64,000 bases of DNA from Halomonas icarae (GTDB lineage: Bacteria > Pseudomonadota > Gammaproteobacteria > Pseudomonadales > Halomonadaceae). The notes beneath the pieces were generated by a model, which was not told the origin of the DNA, ran no database searches, and saw nothing but the letters and a program-made list of their open reading frames with translations. The position numbers were made by a program, and so were the translations under genes. The stretch spans positions 1,930,817-1,994,816 of the forward strand of contig NZ_WUTS01000001.1 of NCBI RefSeq assembly GCF_009901955.1, given 5' to 3'. This document shows positions 44,351 to 54,917 of this stretch, one piece after another. How positions within the stretch are numbered: position 1 is the stretch's first letter; every line of letters begins with the position of its first letter.

Positions 44351-45436
44351 TCAGCGGCGATGCAGGCGCTGACGCAACTGGCTGTTGCCCTCCTTGAGCC
44401 GCAGCCAGCGCGCCTGCCGATAGCTGTCCAGCCCCACCTCCAGCAGCTCCATGACCTGCAAGGCGCTCTCCAGCGAAACGGGCGGTGGCCCGCCATGCAA
44501 CAGCATCTCCACTACCCCGGCGTAGAAGGCCGGGTAGTCCCCCGGCAGGTTGAGGTGCTGCTGCACCTCTGGCACATCCTCTTCATCGGCCACCAGGCTC
44601 AGCTGCCCCGGCTCGGGATCCACGCCCATGCCAGGCATGACCGCCAGTGACGCCTGCAGGTGGGCCTCCTGAGGATCCTGACCAAACTTCACGTAGCTGC
44701 CACGGGTACCGTGCACGCGGAAACGCGGGGTAGGGTCGGCCACCAGCGAACTCGCCAGCAGGCTGACCCGTAGTCCGTCGTACTCCAGCAGGCAGTGGAA
44801 GTCATCATCCACTTCGGCGCCGTCACGCACCGTGGCCAGCTCCAACAGGATCGCCCGCGGCATGCCGAACAGCTGCACCACCTGATCGAGCAGGTGTGGC
44901 CCGAGGTCATACCAGATCCCTGCGCCCGGTCGATGATTATCACGCCAGCGCTCCGTCACCGTGGGCCGGAAACGATCGAAGCGAGACTCCAGCGATACCA
45001 CTCGCCCCAGGCTGCCCGCATCAATCAGCTCCTTGAGCGTCAGGAAATCGCTGTCCCAGCGGCGGTTATGAAAGACGCTCAGGCTTCGGTCAGCGTTGTC
45101 AGCTTGGGCGCGCAACATTCGCGCCTCGGAGAGCGTCACCGCAAAGGGCTTGTCCACCACCACATGCTTGCCCGCCGCCAGGGCGGCCTTGACCAGGGGG
45201 TAATGAGTATCGTTGGGAGTGGCGATGACCACCAGATCGATGTCACGCCGATCGAACAGCGCCGCCGCCTTGGGCAGCACTTCCATCCCTGGCAGGTCGG
45301 CATGAACCCTGTCGGCATCCGAGCTGACCACGGCGGCCAGCTGCATGCCCTCGGTGGCATTGATCAAGGGGGCGTGGAACACCTGGCCCGCCAGGCCATA
45401 CCCGACCAGCCCGACGCCGAGCGTTAAGGTCTTCAT
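44351..45436 (-). CDS. Gfo/Idh/MocA-family oxidoreductase
   Basis: 361 residues. The N-terminal Rossmann part starts GVGLVGYGLAGQVFHAP; EKP-type motif appears as VVDKPFAVT near 96, and the catalytic His lies in LGPHLLDQV near 180. These NAD(P)-dependent enzymes act on sugars, inositols or similar; the start resembles YdgJ/YhhX-type members. It lies downstream of ilvD's terminator and reads as its own unit. Confidence 0.88.
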   Translation of the reverse strand: MKTLTLGVGLVGYGLAGQVFHAPLINATEGMQLAAVVSSDADRVHADLPGMEVLPKAAALFDRRDIDLVVIATPNDTHYPLVKAALAAGKHVVVDKPFAVTLSEARMLRAQADNADRSLSVFHNRRWDSDFLTLKELIDAGSLGRVVSLESRFDRFRPTVTERWRDNHRPGAGIWYDLGPHLLDQVVQLFGMPRAILLELATVRDGAEVDDDFHCLLEYDGLRVSLLASSLVADPTPRFRVHGTRGSYVKFGQDPQEAHLQASLAVMPGMGVDPEPGQLSLVADEEDVPEVQQHLNLPGDYPAFYAGVVEMLLHGGPPPVSLESALQVMELLEVGLDSYRQARWLRLKEGNSQLRQRLHRR

Positions 45437-45455
45437 CGCAGCTCTCCTCGCTGGA

Positions 45456-45487
45456 AACGCGACGCCCCGGCCGTGGCCGGGGCGTCG
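45456..45487 (-). terminator. Terminator of ilvD
   Basis: A perfect 13-bp inverted repeat (45460-45472 with 45475-45487) with a very short loop lies 9 nt past the ilvD stop. On the minus strand it is followed by GTTTCC, a poor T-tract. Confidence 0.65.
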
Positions 45488-45496
45488 TGGGGTGGT

Positions 45497-47341
45497 TCAG
45501 TCGAGCTTGCTCAGATCGCGTACCGCGCCCTTGTCGGCGGAGGTGGCGAGCAGTGCATAGGCCTTGAGCGCCGCGGAGACCTTGCGGTCGCGCTGGATAA
45601 CCGGCTTCCAGGCATCATTGCCTTTCGCCTCCATGGCCGCACGGCGACTGGCCAGCTCCTCATCGCTGAGCTTGACGTTGATCGCACGGTTGGGAATATC
45701 GATCTGGATGATATCCCCCTGCTCGACCAGGCCAATGGCACCGCCGGCGGCAGCTTCCGGTGAGACATGCCCGATGGAGAGCCCCGAGGTACCCCCGGAG
45801 AAACGGCCATCGGTAAGCAGCGCGCACGCCTTGCCGAGTCCCTTGGACTTGAGATAAGAGGTCGGGTAGAGCATCTCCTGCATGCCGGGACCGCCCTTGG
45901 GGCCTTCGTAGCGGATGACGACCACATCGCCCTCCCTCACCCGGCCGGCGAGGATATGCTCCACCGCCTGATCCTGGGACTCCACCACATGGGCCGGCCC
46001 CTCGAAGACCAGGATCGACTCGTCGACCCCGGCGGTCTTCACCACGCAGCCGTCGACGGCGATATTGCCCTTGAGAACGGCCAGACCACCCTCTCGGGAG
46101 AAGGCATGCTCGAGGTCGCGGATACAGCCGGTGGCGCGGTCGCCGTCGAGGCTCGGCCAGCGAGCGCTCTGCGAGAAGGCCACCTGGGTTGGCACACCGC
46201 CGGGGCCGGCGCGATAGAACTCCACCACCTCGGGGCTCGGCGAGCGCATGATGTCCCACTCCTCGAGCGCCTCGGCTAGGCTATCGCCATAGACGGTAGG
46301 CACGCGGGTATCCAGCACCCCGGCGCGGTCGAGCTCGCCGAGGATGGCCATGATGCCACCGGCCCGGTGCACGTCCTCGATATGGTACTTCTGGGTATTG
46401 GGCGCCACCTTGCACAGCTGCGGCACCTCCCGCGACAGACGGTCGATATCCGTCATGTCGAAGTCGATCTCGGCCTCCTGGGCGGCGGCCAGCAGGTGCA
46501 GGATGGTGTTGGTGGAGCCACCCATGGCGATATCCAGGGTCATGGCGTTCCTGAACGCCGCCTTGGCGCCGATGGCACGGGGCAGCAGGTGCGCCTCGTC
46601 GCCCTCGTAATAGCGCTTGGCCAGCTCGACGATGCGGTGACCGGCGCTCTCGAACAGGCGACGACGGTCGGCATGGGTGGCCACCACGGTCCCGTTGCCC
46701 GGCAGCGCCAGCCCCAAGGCCTCCATCAGGCAGTTCATGGAGTTGGCGGTAAACATGCCGGAGCAGGAGCCGCAGGTGGGACAGGCACTGCGCTCCACCT
46801 CGGCCAGGGTCTCGTCATCGACGCTATCGTCGGCAGCCATCACCATGGCGTCGACCAGGTCCAGGCCATGGTCGAGCAGCTTGGTCTTGCCGGCCTCCAT
46901 GGGCCCGCCGGAGACGAAGATCACCGGCACGTTGAGGCGCATGGCGGCCATCAGCATTCCCGGGGTGATCTTGTCGCAGTTGGAGATGCACACCAGGGCA
47001 TCGGCACAGTGGGCGTTGACCATGTACTCGACGCTGTCGGCGATCAGGTCGCGGCTCGGCAGCGAGTAGAGCATGCCGTCGTGGCCCATGGCGATGCCGT
47101 CGTCCACGGCGATGGTGTTGAACTCCTTGGCCACCCCGCCGGCCTTCTCGATCTCGCGGGCCACCAGCTGTCCCATGTCCTTCAGGTGCACATGCCCCGG
47201 CACGAACTGGGTGAAGGAGTTGGCCACGGCGATGATCGGCTTGTGGAAGTCGTCGTCCTTCATGCCGGTGGCACGCCACAGGGCGCGGGCGCCGGCCATG
47301 TTGCGGCCGGCGGTGGTGGTGCGGGAACGATACTCGGGCAT
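45497..47341 (-). CDS. ilvD: Dihydroxy-acid dehydratase
   Basis: 614 residues, the full length of IlvD, which makes 2-keto acids in isoleucine, valine and pantothenate synthesis. Iron-sulfur cysteines are seen in [12 protein letters not shown] and in [18 protein letters not shown]. The ATG at 47341 starts the family's [18 protein letters not shown]; the frame runs 29 codons further upstream. It lies 99 bp after the PDT-like gene on the same strand but is probably a separate function. Confidence 0.95.
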   Translation of the reverse strand: MPEYRSRTTTAGRNMAGARALWRATGMKDDDFHKPIIAVANSFTQFVPGHVHLKDMGQLVAREIEKAGGVAKEFNTIAVDDGIAMGHDGMLYSLPSRDLIADSVEYMVNAHCADALVCISNCDKITPGMLMAAMRLNVPVIFVSGGPMEAGKTKLLDHGLDLVDAMVMAADDSVDDETLAEVERSACPTCGSCSGMFTANSMNCLMEALGLALPGNGTVVATHADRRRLFESAGHRIVELAKRYYEGDEAHLLPRAIGAKAAFRNAMTLDIAMGGSTNTILHLLAAAQEAEIDFDMTDIDRLSREVPQLCKVAPNTQKYHIEDVHRAGGIMAILGELDRAGVLDTRVPTVYGDSLAEALEEWDIMRSPSPEVVEFYRAGPGGVPTQVAFSQSARWPSLDGDRATGCIRDLEHAFSREGGLAVLKGNIAVDGCVVKTAGVDESILVFEGPAHVVESQDQAVEHILAGRVREGDVVVIRYEGPKGGPGMQEMLYPTSYLKSKGLGKACALLTDGRFSGGTSGLSIGHVSPEAAAGGAIGLVEQGDIIQIDIPNRAINVKLSDEELASRRAAMEAKGNDAWKPVIQRDRKVSAALKAYALLATSADKGAVRDLSKLD

Positions 47342-47440
47342 GGTGTTCTCTTCTCTTCTTTCAGCGGCCGCCTGTGCCGGCGGCTCGGTGTCCAGGTCAG
47401 CCGACGATTTTGGCACGCGGCCGGCCATCAGGCCAGTGAC

Positions 47441-48001
47441 TCAGGCAATGACCAGCGGGTGGTTGTCGGGCAGTGGCCGCGTGCCGTAGAGCACCCAGAC
47501 ATCCAGCGCAGGACCCAGCTCCTCCACCAGGCGCAGCGCTTGGGAATGCCGCTCCAGCGTCTCGCGTGAACAGATGCCGGCATCGATCTCTCCCGCCAGC
47601 AACGCATCGGCTACATCCACGATGGTGGCGTAGTCGCGCTGCTCGGTGAAGGTGGAAAGATCCGTGTAGTGACGCGTGGCCGGCTGGAGCCCGATCGACA
47701 CCGGGGCGGCCACCTCCGCGCGCGCCAGCAGCGCCAGTGGCTGGCTGCCGGCAATGAAGGTATCCACCGGAAAGGCACGATGCATGGTACGCCCCACGCA
47801 GTCGGCATGGCTGAAGTGGGCGCTACACTGCAGCACCCGGTCGACGCGACCGTCCAGCAGGGCATCGAAGGCCTCCGGAAAGGCCTCGAAGAGAGACACT
47901 TCGACATCGGCGTCCCTCGCGAGCATGCCATGCTTGTCGAGATAGCGCCCAAGCACCAGCGCATGGTTGCTGCCCTCGGGGCCCAGGGTGGCGAAACGCA
48001 T
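47441..48001 (-). CDS. Small prephenate-dehydratase-like (PBP2-fold) protein
   Basis: 186 residues. The start MRFATLGPEGSNHALV resembles the N-terminus of prephenate dehydratase (LGPEGTFS-type) and of the bacilysin prephenate decarboxylase BacA, but the regulatory ACT domain is absent and the usual TRF-type catalytic motif is not obvious. The catalytic role is therefore doubtful. AAGGAGA lies 5 nt before the ATG at 48001; an upstream ATG is less suitable. It begins 19 bp after the TAXI-TRAP permease stop, so it belongs to that operon and may act on or bind the imported compound (inference). Confidence 0.6.
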   Translation of the reverse strand: MRFATLGPEGSNHALVLGRYLDKHGMLARDADVEVSLFEAFPEAFDALLDGRVDRVLQCSAHFSHADCVGRTMHRAFPVDTFIAGSQPLALLARAEVAAPVSIGLQPATRHYTDLSTFTEQRDYATIVDVADALLAGEIDAGICSRETLERHSQALRLVEELGPALDVWVLYGTRPLPDNHPLVIA

Positions 48002-48020
48002 CCCAATCTCCTTGAACACG

Positions 48021-49844
48021 CTAGATCATGAACACGATGACCGCTCCGGCCATCACCAGCAGCAGCCGCACTCCTACCCCCCGGCGTGCGATCACACCAT
48101 AGGAGATGGCCGCCAGGCCTACGCCGATCTTGAGCATGTCGAACACCGCCGCCCCAGGGGCGGACGCCAGCCGGATCACTTCGGGGTTGGCCACCATGGC
48201 CAGTGGAATCAGATAGAGCCCGATGCCCAGCGACATGGCCTTGAAGGCTACCCTGAGCCAGCTCTCCCCGACCATGCCGGCGGCGATAAAGACCCCGCCA
48301 CAGACCGGCGGCGTGATGGTCGAGAGCAGCGCGAACCAGAACACGAAGAGATGCGCCAGCAACGGCTCGAGCCCCAGCGAGATCAACGCCGGACCGGCAA
48401 CAGAGACACAGATCACATAGGCCGCCGTGGTAGGCACCTCCATGCCCAGCACCAGACAGGCCAGGGCGGTCAGCAGCAGCGCCGGCCACAGCATGTCGTT
48501 GGAGAGGGCCAGGATCCCCGAGGTGATCTTGACCCCCAGCCCGGTCATCGCCAGCACGCCGATCACCAGCGATGCGCAGATGATAATGGAGCCGATCACC
48601 GCCACCTGACGGCCCGCCGTGACCAGCGCCTCCGCCAGCCGAGCGGCGAAACCTCGCAGCGAGAAGCTCAGGGAGGCGTCGAGGAAGAGCAGCGCCAGGC
48701 CGGCGAAGATCGCCAGGCTGGCCGCGTACTGGGGCGTGTAGCCACCCACGAAGATGCGCTCCAGCAGGGTCACGAAGGGGACGGCGAAGAACAGCGAGGT
48801 GATCAATACCTCGCGTCCCGAGGGACGGTCCTTCTCGGCCAGCGGCTTGAGGTCGTGACGTGTCGCGTAGGCGTTGATGCCCACCCACACGGTGGCGAAG
48901 TAGAGAATCGCCGGCAGCATCGCCGCCGCCATGATCTGGGTATAGGGCGTACCGGTGAGCTCCACCATCACGAAGGCCCCGGCCCCCATCAACGGCGGCA
49001 TGATCTGCCCTCCGGAAGAGGCGACCGCCTCCACCCCGCCCGCCAGGGAGCGGGGATAGCCCAGACGCACCATGCCGGGAATGGTGATGGCCCCGGTCGA
49101 GGCCACATTGGCCGAGGCCGAGCCGGAGATCGACCCCATCAGGGCCGAGGAGATCACCGACACCTTGGCGGCTCCCCCGGTCAGGCGACCCGCCATGGCA
49201 CCGGCAAGATTCATGAAGCCTCGCCCCGCCTCGCCGGCATTGAGCACCGCGCCGAAGATCACGAAGATGGCCACCACGCCGACGCTGACCCCGGTCAGCG
49301 ACCCCCACAGCCCCCCTTCGGAGATGGTCAGGGTGCCCATGAAGCTCGGCAGCGGCATCCCGGGATGCCCGAACTGGCCGGGTATCAGATCACCGAACAG
49401 CCCATAGCAAAGCGCCACGAGTGCGACCAGCGGCAATGGCCAGCCGATGGCACGGCGCGCCGCCTCCAGGGCCAGCAGCACCAGGAAGGCACCGATGGCC
49501 ATCTGCAAGGGGGTGTCGATAAACCCGTACTGCTGCAACAGGGCATCATGATTGATGACGATAAACCCGCAGGCCGCCATCCCCAGCCCGGTCAACACCC
49601 AGCCGCTGACACGCTCGAAGGGCGTGCGTGCCATGAAGATCAGGATCCAGGGCAGCGCCAGGGCCATATGGATCGGCCGACTGATAAGCGCCGGCGCCAG
49701 CCCATAGAAGATCAGCCCCAGATGAAAGATGACGCTGATGGCCCCGAGGCCCACCCAGGCCGGGGACGGACGAGCCGACGTGACATCGCCGGCCACGGCC
49801 GGCGATGGAGTTGATGGAGGGGTTGATGAATGAGTCTGTGACAT
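48021..49844 (-). CDS. TAXI-TRAP transporter, fused permease
   Basis: 607 residues with some 16-18 hydrophobic segments: the small and large TRAP membrane subunits are fused, as is usual in the TAXI type. Conserved GSISGSASANVASTG and MEVPTTAAYVI loops are present in the large-subunit part. It uses an ion gradient to import organic acids delivered by the periplasmic receptor. Its ATG overlaps the stop of the receptor gene by one base (TGATG). A proline- and serine-rich start of about 28 residues precedes the first helix. Confidence 0.93.
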   Translation of the reverse strand: MSQTHSSTPPSTPSPAVAGDVTSARPSPAWVGLGAISVIFHLGLIFYGLAPALISRPIHMALALPWILIFMARTPFERVSGWVLTGLGMAACGFIVINHDALLQQYGFIDTPLQMAIGAFLVLLALEAARRAIGWPLPLVALVALCYGLFGDLIPGQFGHPGMPLPSFMGTLTISEGGLWGSLTGVSVGVVAIFVIFGAVLNAGEAGRGFMNLAGAMAGRLTGGAAKVSVISSALMGSISGSASANVASTGAITIPGMVRLGYPRSLAGGVEAVASSGGQIMPPLMGAGAFVMVELTGTPYTQIMAAAMLPAILYFATVWVGINAYATRHDLKPLAEKDRPSGREVLITSLFFAVPFVTLLERIFVGGYTPQYAASLAIFAGLALLFLDASLSFSLRGFAARLAEALVTAGRQVAVIGSIIICASLVIGVLAMTGLGVKITSGILALSNDMLWPALLLTALACLVLGMEVPTTAAYVICVSVAGPALISLGLEPLLAHLFVFWFALLSTITPPVCGGVFIAAGMVGESWLRVAFKAMSLGIGLYLIPLAMVANPEVIRLASAPGAAVFDMLKIGVGLAAISYGVIARRGVGVRLLLVMAGAVIVFMI

Positions 49845-50809
49845 CAGCGCAGCTCGTCGGGGATCTCGATACCGGCCTCGTCGTAGTAGCGCAGAGCCCC
49901 CGGGTGGAGGGTGCCGACGATATTGCCCACCATGTCGTGAGTGATGCTGCCCCACCAGGCGGCCTCCTCCGCCATCGCATCGCGGCGCTCCCAGAAGGTA
50001 CGGGTCAAGGCGTAGGCGGTATCGTCGTCCATGGCGCTGGTGGTGTAGGCAATGACCGGCAGCGAGGTCGTCTCCACATCCTCATCGACCCCGGCATAGG
50101 TGCCAGCCGGAATGGTTTGGCGCGCCGCTCCGGTCGCTTCGATCTGCTCATCGGTCAGGCTGACCAGGCTGACCGGCATGCTGGCTGCCGTCTCGATGAC
50201 GTTGGGGGTGGGAAAGGAGCTGGCGGTAACGAAGGCGTCGATCTGACCATTCTTCAGGGCGTCCGGGCCGCTGCCGATGCTGGCATTGGCAATCTCCACC
50301 TTGTCGATCAACTCGAACAGCTCCAGATAGCGCTGGGCCTCGCGAGCCCCGAAGGTACCCTGGCCAATCAGGATCTCCTTGCCCTCCAGGGCATCGAGAG
50401 CCACCACTCCTTCATCACCGGCCAGCACGAAGTGCATGGTGATGGCCGGAATCGGGAACAGACCGCGAATTTCCGCGAAGCGTGGGTTCTGTCGCTCGGC
50501 AAAGGGACCGGTCCCCTCGAGGGCACGCGTCACCAGCCCCGGCGGTGTGGTGAACACATAGTTGCCCTGACGCGCCATCACCTCCATGACGTTCTGTACC
50601 GAGCCCTGGCTCTCCTCGAGGGTCACCACCACCTCACCATCGGTGCCCTCGCGAATGGCCTCGGCCAGCTCGACCCCCATCTGGTAATAGGCGGTACCGG
50701 CGGAGGCCGACTTGTAGGTCACGCGGGTCTCGGCCTGGGCCTGGAGGGCCATGGCGCCCATCAGGATCGCCGTGGTGGAGGCCAGCAGGGTGCGGGTAAA
50801 GCGGGGCAT
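49844..50809 (-). CDS. TAXI-TRAP transporter, solute-binding receptor
   Basis: 321 residues. A signal peptide ends after AQA at about residue 26. The mature part starts RVTYKSASAGTAYYQMG, the TAXI family's substrate pocket signature, and continues with TPPGLVTRALEG. TAXI receptors bind glutamate, oxoglutarate or other organic acids; the substrate here is unknown. It is the first gene of the operon with the fused permease and the PDT-like protein. Confidence 0.93.
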   Translation of the reverse strand: MPRFTRTLLASTTAILMGAMALQAQAETRVTYKSASAGTAYYQMGVELAEAIREGTDGEVVVTLEESQGSVQNVMEVMARQGNYVFTTPPGLVTRALEGTGPFAERQNPRFAEIRGLFPIPAITMHFVLAGDEGVVALDALEGKEILIGQGTFGAREAQRYLELFELIDKVEIANASIGSGPDALKNGQIDAFVTASSFPTPNVIETAASMPVSLVSLTDEQIEATGAARQTIPAGTYAGVDEDVETTSLPVIAYTTSAMDDDTAYALTRTFWERRDAMAEEAAWWGSITHDMVGNIVGTLHPGALRYYDEAGIEIPDELR

Positions 50810-50904
50810 CGTTATCTCCCAGGGTGTCCAGTATTGATCATGTTATGACTGTGTACTTCAGCAATCACTATAATGCCGTTCGCCCACTCGAGGAACCATC
50901 TCCC

Positions 50905-51057
50905 ATGCCGAAACACCGTGTTGCCCTGCTGGGTGCCGCCGGCGGCATCGGCGACGCGGTTACCATGAATAACCCCGGAATCGGTACCGCTACCGTTTCC
51001 GGGGTTTCCTGGGGGTTATCACTTACTGCCCCCGGCGAAGTTGGCTCCGCCGCTTAG
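50905..51057 (+). pseudogene. Apparent remnant of a malate dehydrogenase gene (5' end only)
   Basis: An ATG with GAGGAA upstream opens a 50-codon frame whose first ~18 residues, MPKHRVALLGAAGGIGDA, resemble the nucleotide-binding start of malate dehydrogenase (VAVLGAAGGIGQA). The similarity stops abruptly at the next codons and the remainder contains a hairpin. The rest of mdh is absent from the window. This is best read as a deletion remnant. It could also be a short chance frame, though the Rossmann match plus ribosome site makes that less likely. Confidence 0.45.
50971..51006. terminator. Hairpin between the mdh remnant and lon
   Basis: AACCCCGGAA (50971-50980) pairs with TTCCGGGGTT (50997-51006), a perfect 10-bp stem with a 16-nt loop. 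It could terminate lon (about 60 nt past its stop) or the remnant on the plus strand. T-tracts are weak on both sides. Confidence 0.45.
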
Positions 51058-51065
51058 CCGAAGAG

Positions 51066-53504
51066 TTAGCCAAAGACCACCCTGGCCACATCCTGGTAGC
51101 GCTTGGCGAAGTGCACCGTGACGCCCTCCTTGAGGTGCTCGGGCAGCTCGTCATAGTCACGGCGGTTGGCATCGGGCAGGATCACCTCGAAGATGCCGCT
51201 GCGCCGGGCGGCAATCACCTTCTCACGGATCCCCCCTACCGGCAGCACATGCCCGGTCAGCGTCAGCTCGCCGGTCATCGCCAGATTGCGGTCGATGGCC
51301 TGATGCCTGGCCAGCGACAGCAGCGCGGTGGTCATGGTCACCCCCGCCGAGGGACCATCCTTGGGCGTGGCACCTTCCGGCACATGCAGGTGGACGAATG
51401 CCGAGTCGAAGAAGTCGGCATCGGCGCCATACTCGGCCAGGTGGCCCAGCACGTAGCTGTAGGCGATATTGGCCGACTCCTGCATCACGTCACCGAGCTT
51501 GCCGGTCAACTTGAAACCGCGATCCAGGGCGTGAACCTTGCCCGCCTCGATGGGCAGGGTAGCACCGCCCATGGAGGTCCAGGCCAGGCCGGTGACCACC
51601 CCCTCGCCGTCGAGCACCTGCTCCTTGCGAAACAGCGGCGCGCCCAGATACTCCTCGAGGTTCTTGACCGATACCTTGACCGTCTGTTGATCACTTTCCA
51701 GCAGCTTGACCGCCGCCTTGCGCACGATGCGGTGCAGCTGCTTCTCGAGCTGGCGTACTCCGGCCTCCCGTGCATAGCCCTCGATCACCTGGCGCAGCGC
51801 CGCCGCGGTGAGGTTGATACGCTTCTTGGGGATGTTGTTGCGCTTGAGCAGCTTCGGCCACAGATGGTTTCTGGCGATGGCCACCTTCTCCTCGGCGATA
51901 TAGCCGGAGAGGCGAATCTGCTCCATGCGGTCGAGCAGCGCCGACGGAATCGAGTCCGGCGTATTGGCGGTGCAGACGAAGAGCACCTTGGAGAGGTCCA
52001 GGCGAACATCCAGGTAGTGGTCGAGAAAGTCGATATTCTGCTCCGGATCAAGCACCTCGAGCAGCGCCGAGGCAGGATCACCCTGGAAGGACTGACCCAT
52101 CTTGTCGATCTCGTCGAGCATGATCACCGGATTCTCGACCTCGACCTCCTTGAGGGCCTGGGCCAGCTTGCCGGGCATGGCGCCGACATAGGTCCGCCGA
52201 TGTCCCTTGATCTCCGCCTCGTCGCGCATGCCACCAACCGAGAAGCGGTAGAACTCGCGCCCCAGGGCCTCGGCGATGGAGCGACCGACGGAGGTCTTGC
52301 CCACCCCGGGCGGGCCCACGAGGAGCACGATGGAGCCACCGACATCCCCCTTGAAGGTACCCTCGGCGAGGAACTCGACAATCCGTTCCTTGACGTCGGC
52401 CAGACCGTCGTGGTCGCGATCCAGCACCTGGCGTGCATGGGCGAGGTCGAGCTGGTCCTGGCTGCGCACCCCCCACGGCATGCTGGTCAGCCAGTCGAGA
52501 TAGTTGCGGGTGGTGCCATATTCCGGCGAGCCGGTCTCGAGCATGGTCAGCTTGTCGAGCTCCTCCTCGATGCGGGTCAGCACCTTGGGCGGCACCACCA
52601 GGCTCTCCAGCCGTTCGCGAAAGGTGTCGACGTCGCTTTCGCGGTCATCCTTGGAGATACCCAGCTCCCGCTGGATCACCTTGAGCTGCTCGCGCAGGAA
52701 GAACTCGCGCTGGCGCTCCTGCATCTGGGCGTTGACCTGGTCGCTGATCTCGCTCTGCAGCTGGGCGACCTCGATCTCCTTGCGCAGCAGTGGCAGCACC
52801 TTCTGCATGCGGGAAAGCACCGGGAGGGTCGCCAGCACGTCCTGGAGTTCATGCCCCTTGGCCGAGGTGATGGCGGCGGCGAAATCGGTGAGAGGGCCCG
52901 GTTCGTGGGGGCTGAAACGATTGAGGTAGTGCTTGAGCTCCTCGCCATAGAGCGGGTTGATCGGCAGCAGCTCCTTGATGCCATTGATCAGCGACATGGC
53001 GTAGGCGCGTGCCTCGTCGGCCTCGGCATCCACCGGCTCTCGCGGGTAGCTCACCTCCACCAGATAGGGCGGTTCCCGGGAAATCCAGCGCTGGATCCTG
53101 AAGCGCTGCAGACCCTGGGCGATGAACTGCAGCTGATCCTCCTCGCCCTGCAGCTTGTGCATCTTGACCGCGGTGCCGATCTCGGGGAAGTCACCATCGC
53201 CCATTCCTTCCGAGGCGCCTTCGCCAACGAAGGCGAGGCCTACAGTGTGGTGAGGGGTCTTGGCGACACGCTCGATCGTTTCATCCCAGCGCTCGCGGTT
53301 GATGACCAGCGGCTGCACCTGCGCGGGAAAGAAGGGTCGGTTATGAATGGGTAGCAGATAGATGCGCTCGGGCAATGCCTCGCGGGCCGGCACGACGGAA
53401 TGCTTGCTGTCACCCTGCGTTTCACCGAGGTCGAGATCCTCGCCCTGGCCGTGGTGAATCCACTCCGGCTCATCCGTATCGTGGCGGTCCTGTTCATCGC
53501 TCAT
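51066..53504 (-). CDS. lon: ATP-dependent protease Lon
   Basis: 812 residues, slightly longer than the 784 of E. coli Lon. The N-terminal substrate domain ([12 protein letters not shown]) is followed by a coiled-coil region. Walker A GPPGVGKT is at 397-404, and the proteolytic Ser719 (DGPSAG) and Lys762 are 43 residues apart, as in the canonical enzyme. It degrades misfolded and regulatory proteins. The ATG at 53504 follows GGGAGA by a short spacing; the open frame extends 54 codons further upstream. An extra acidic ~45 residues at the N-terminus explains the length. Confidence 0.95.
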   Translation of the reverse strand: MSDEQDRHDTDEPEWIHHGQGEDLDLGETQGDSKHSVVPAREALPERIYLLPIHNRPFFPAQVQPLVINRERWDETIERVAKTPHHTVGLAFVGEGASEGMGDGDFPEIGTAVKMHKLQGEEDQLQFIAQGLQRFRIQRWISREPPYLVEVSYPREPVDAEADEARAYAMSLINGIKELLPINPLYGEELKHYLNRFSPHEPGPLTDFAAAITSAKGHELQDVLATLPVLSRMQKVLPLLRKEIEVAQLQSEISDQVNAQMQERQREFFLREQLKVIQRELGISKDDRESDVDTFRERLESLVVPPKVLTRIEEELDKLTMLETGSPEYGTTRNYLDWLTSMPWGVRSQDQLDLAHARQVLDRDHDGLADVKERIVEFLAEGTFKGDVGGSIVLLVGPPGVGKTSVGRSIAEALGREFYRFSVGGMRDEAEIKGHRRTYVGAMPGKLAQALKEVEVENPVIMLDEIDKMGQSFQGDPASALLEVLDPEQNIDFLDHYLDVRLDLSKVLFVCTANTPDSIPSALLDRMEQIRLSGYIAEEKVAIARNHLWPKLLKRNNIPKKRINLTAAALRQVIEGYAREAGVRQLEKQLHRIVRKAAVKLLESDQQTVKVSVKNLEEYLGAPLFRKEQVLDGEGVVTGLAWTSMGGATLPIEAGKVHALDRGFKLTGKLGDVMQESANIAYSYVLGHLAEYGADADFFDSAFVHLHVPEGATPKDGPSAGVTMTTALLSLARHQAIDRNLAMTGELTLTGHVLPVGGIREKVIAARRSGIFEVILPDANRRDYDELPEHLKEGVTVHFAKRYQDVARVVFG

Positions 53505-53607
53505 GGTGTCTCCCTGTCCAAGCGGTTGGTCTTGTGCCAATGCTGTTAAGCCAATGCTTGTAGGAATGCGGGCGACGAGCGGGAACTTCAAGTCTGGCGA
53601 ACCGCCG

Positions 53608-54843
53608 TCAGCGCCTGAGCGGCGGCAAAGGGCGGCCATTGACGCGCACCTTGCCCCGAATGACATCTACTGCCAGTTCCCGAGTACTCAACGGCAGGCC
53701 CAGCCACAGTGCCACCACGGTGGGCACATCACGCCAGACGAAGTCGCCGTCGAGTCGGCTGCGCCAACGCGCCTGCTCGTCGGGGTCATCGAGCCGAGAA
53801 ACCCTGAGTTCATCGAGGCGTCGTGGATCGAAGATCAGCACGCCCTCCCCTTGTGCGGAAACGCCAAGCATGGGGCTGTCGAGGTCGACACTGTTGATAT
53901 CCAGACGCGGCGAATCCTGCAGCAGGGCCTTGAACTCCGGCTCCAGCCGTTCGATCAATTCACGCGGGGTATAGCGATGAGCCTGCATGACCTCTTCGCG
54001 CAGCCGGCTAAGCAGTGTTCGCAGGGCCTCGGCATGCACACGCGAGAGCTGCGCCTCCACCCGGCCGGTCAACAGCACCTGCTCTGCGACCACCAGCTCC
54101 CCCAGAACAAGCTCACCCTCGATGCGCAGCTCGCTGTCATCGAGCTGCATGCGGCTGCTGTAGCGCAGCTCGCTGCCATCGAGCACAAGTCCCGGCTGAC
54201 GCCAGATGAGCTGGTCCAGATGCAGCAGGTCATGCTGGGTAAAGTGGTAGGCATCCGCGGTGTAGGCGTAGCGACTCTCGAGGCTCGACGGCCCGGCCTC
54301 GAGGGTAGTGTCACCATCACTCAGGCGCAGCGGCTTGAGCCTGGCACGCAACCACCAGTCACCATACTGGCCACCGAAGGTCACCTGACCGCCCTGGAAG
54401 TCGAGCTCGCGCTCCAGCTGATGTATCACGAAGGGCGACAGTCCGACACTACCCTCAAGGGTTCCCCCCAGGGTCTGATAGCGAGCATGCCAGCGGGGTG
54501 CCGAGGATGGCAGGGCGTCGCCGAACAGGCGCTGCTGCTCCGGTCCCAGGGTGGGTTGAAGCTCGCCATCCAGCCGAGTGCTGAGCACCCCATGGCGGGC
54601 GGAATAGGTAAAGGCGAGCTGCCAGTCATCGCCCAGCAGGGGGGCGATCACGACGCGCCCCGATGAGGTGAGCCAGCCACGCTCGACGGCGACACGCTCG
54701 ACCACCAGCTCACCGCGCGCCTCCAGGTCGTTCAACATGCGCACCAGCTCGCGCTCGAAGAGCAGCGAGGCGGCATACTGGGCCATGACCCAGAGCAGCG
54801 CCAACCCTACCACTAGAGGCACGATGAGACGTTCCTTGCGCAT
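53608..54843 (-). CDS. DUF945 family protein (YdgA-like)
   Basis: 411 residues. One N-terminal membrane helix (about 7-27) anchors a mostly beta-rich domain that resembles DUF945/YdgA, proteins of unknown function in the inner membrane facing the periplasm. The ATG at 54843 follows GGGAG. It lies 104 bp before lon on the same strand, so cotranscription is possible. No catalytic motif is visible. Confidence 0.7.
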   Translation of the reverse strand: MRKERLIVPLVVGLALLWVMAQYAASLLFERELVRMLNDLEARGELVVERVAVERGWLTSSGRVVIAPLLGDDWQLAFTYSARHGVLSTRLDGELQPTLGPEQQRLFGDALPSSAPRWHARYQTLGGTLEGSVGLSPFVIHQLERELDFQGGQVTFGGQYGDWWLRARLKPLRLSDGDTTLEAGPSSLESRYAYTADAYHFTQHDLLHLDQLIWRQPGLVLDGSELRYSSRMQLDDSELRIEGELVLGELVVAEQVLLTGRVEAQLSRVHAEALRTLLSRLREEVMQAHRYTPRELIERLEPEFKALLQDSPRLDINSVDLDSPMLGVSAQGEGVLIFDPRRLDELRVSRLDDPDEQARWRSRLDGDFVWRDVPTVVALWLGLPLSTRELAVDVIRGKVRVNGRPLPPLRR

Positions 54844-54917
54844 GGTGACTCCCTTCCCTGTGGCACCCGGGCATCGGACACCACCGCGCTTTCGATCCAC
54901 GCTTCAGGATCTACGCT

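Noticed and set aside
47967-49814. 615-codon plus-strand frame opposite the TRAP permease
   Set aside because: His/Gln/Gly/Arg-rich shadow of the membrane protein gene; not credible as a protein.
51111-53354. Long plus-strand open frame opposite lon
   Set aside because: It is the complement of a clearly conserved lon gene; the peptide is low-complexity and such frames are usual in high-G+C coding DNA.
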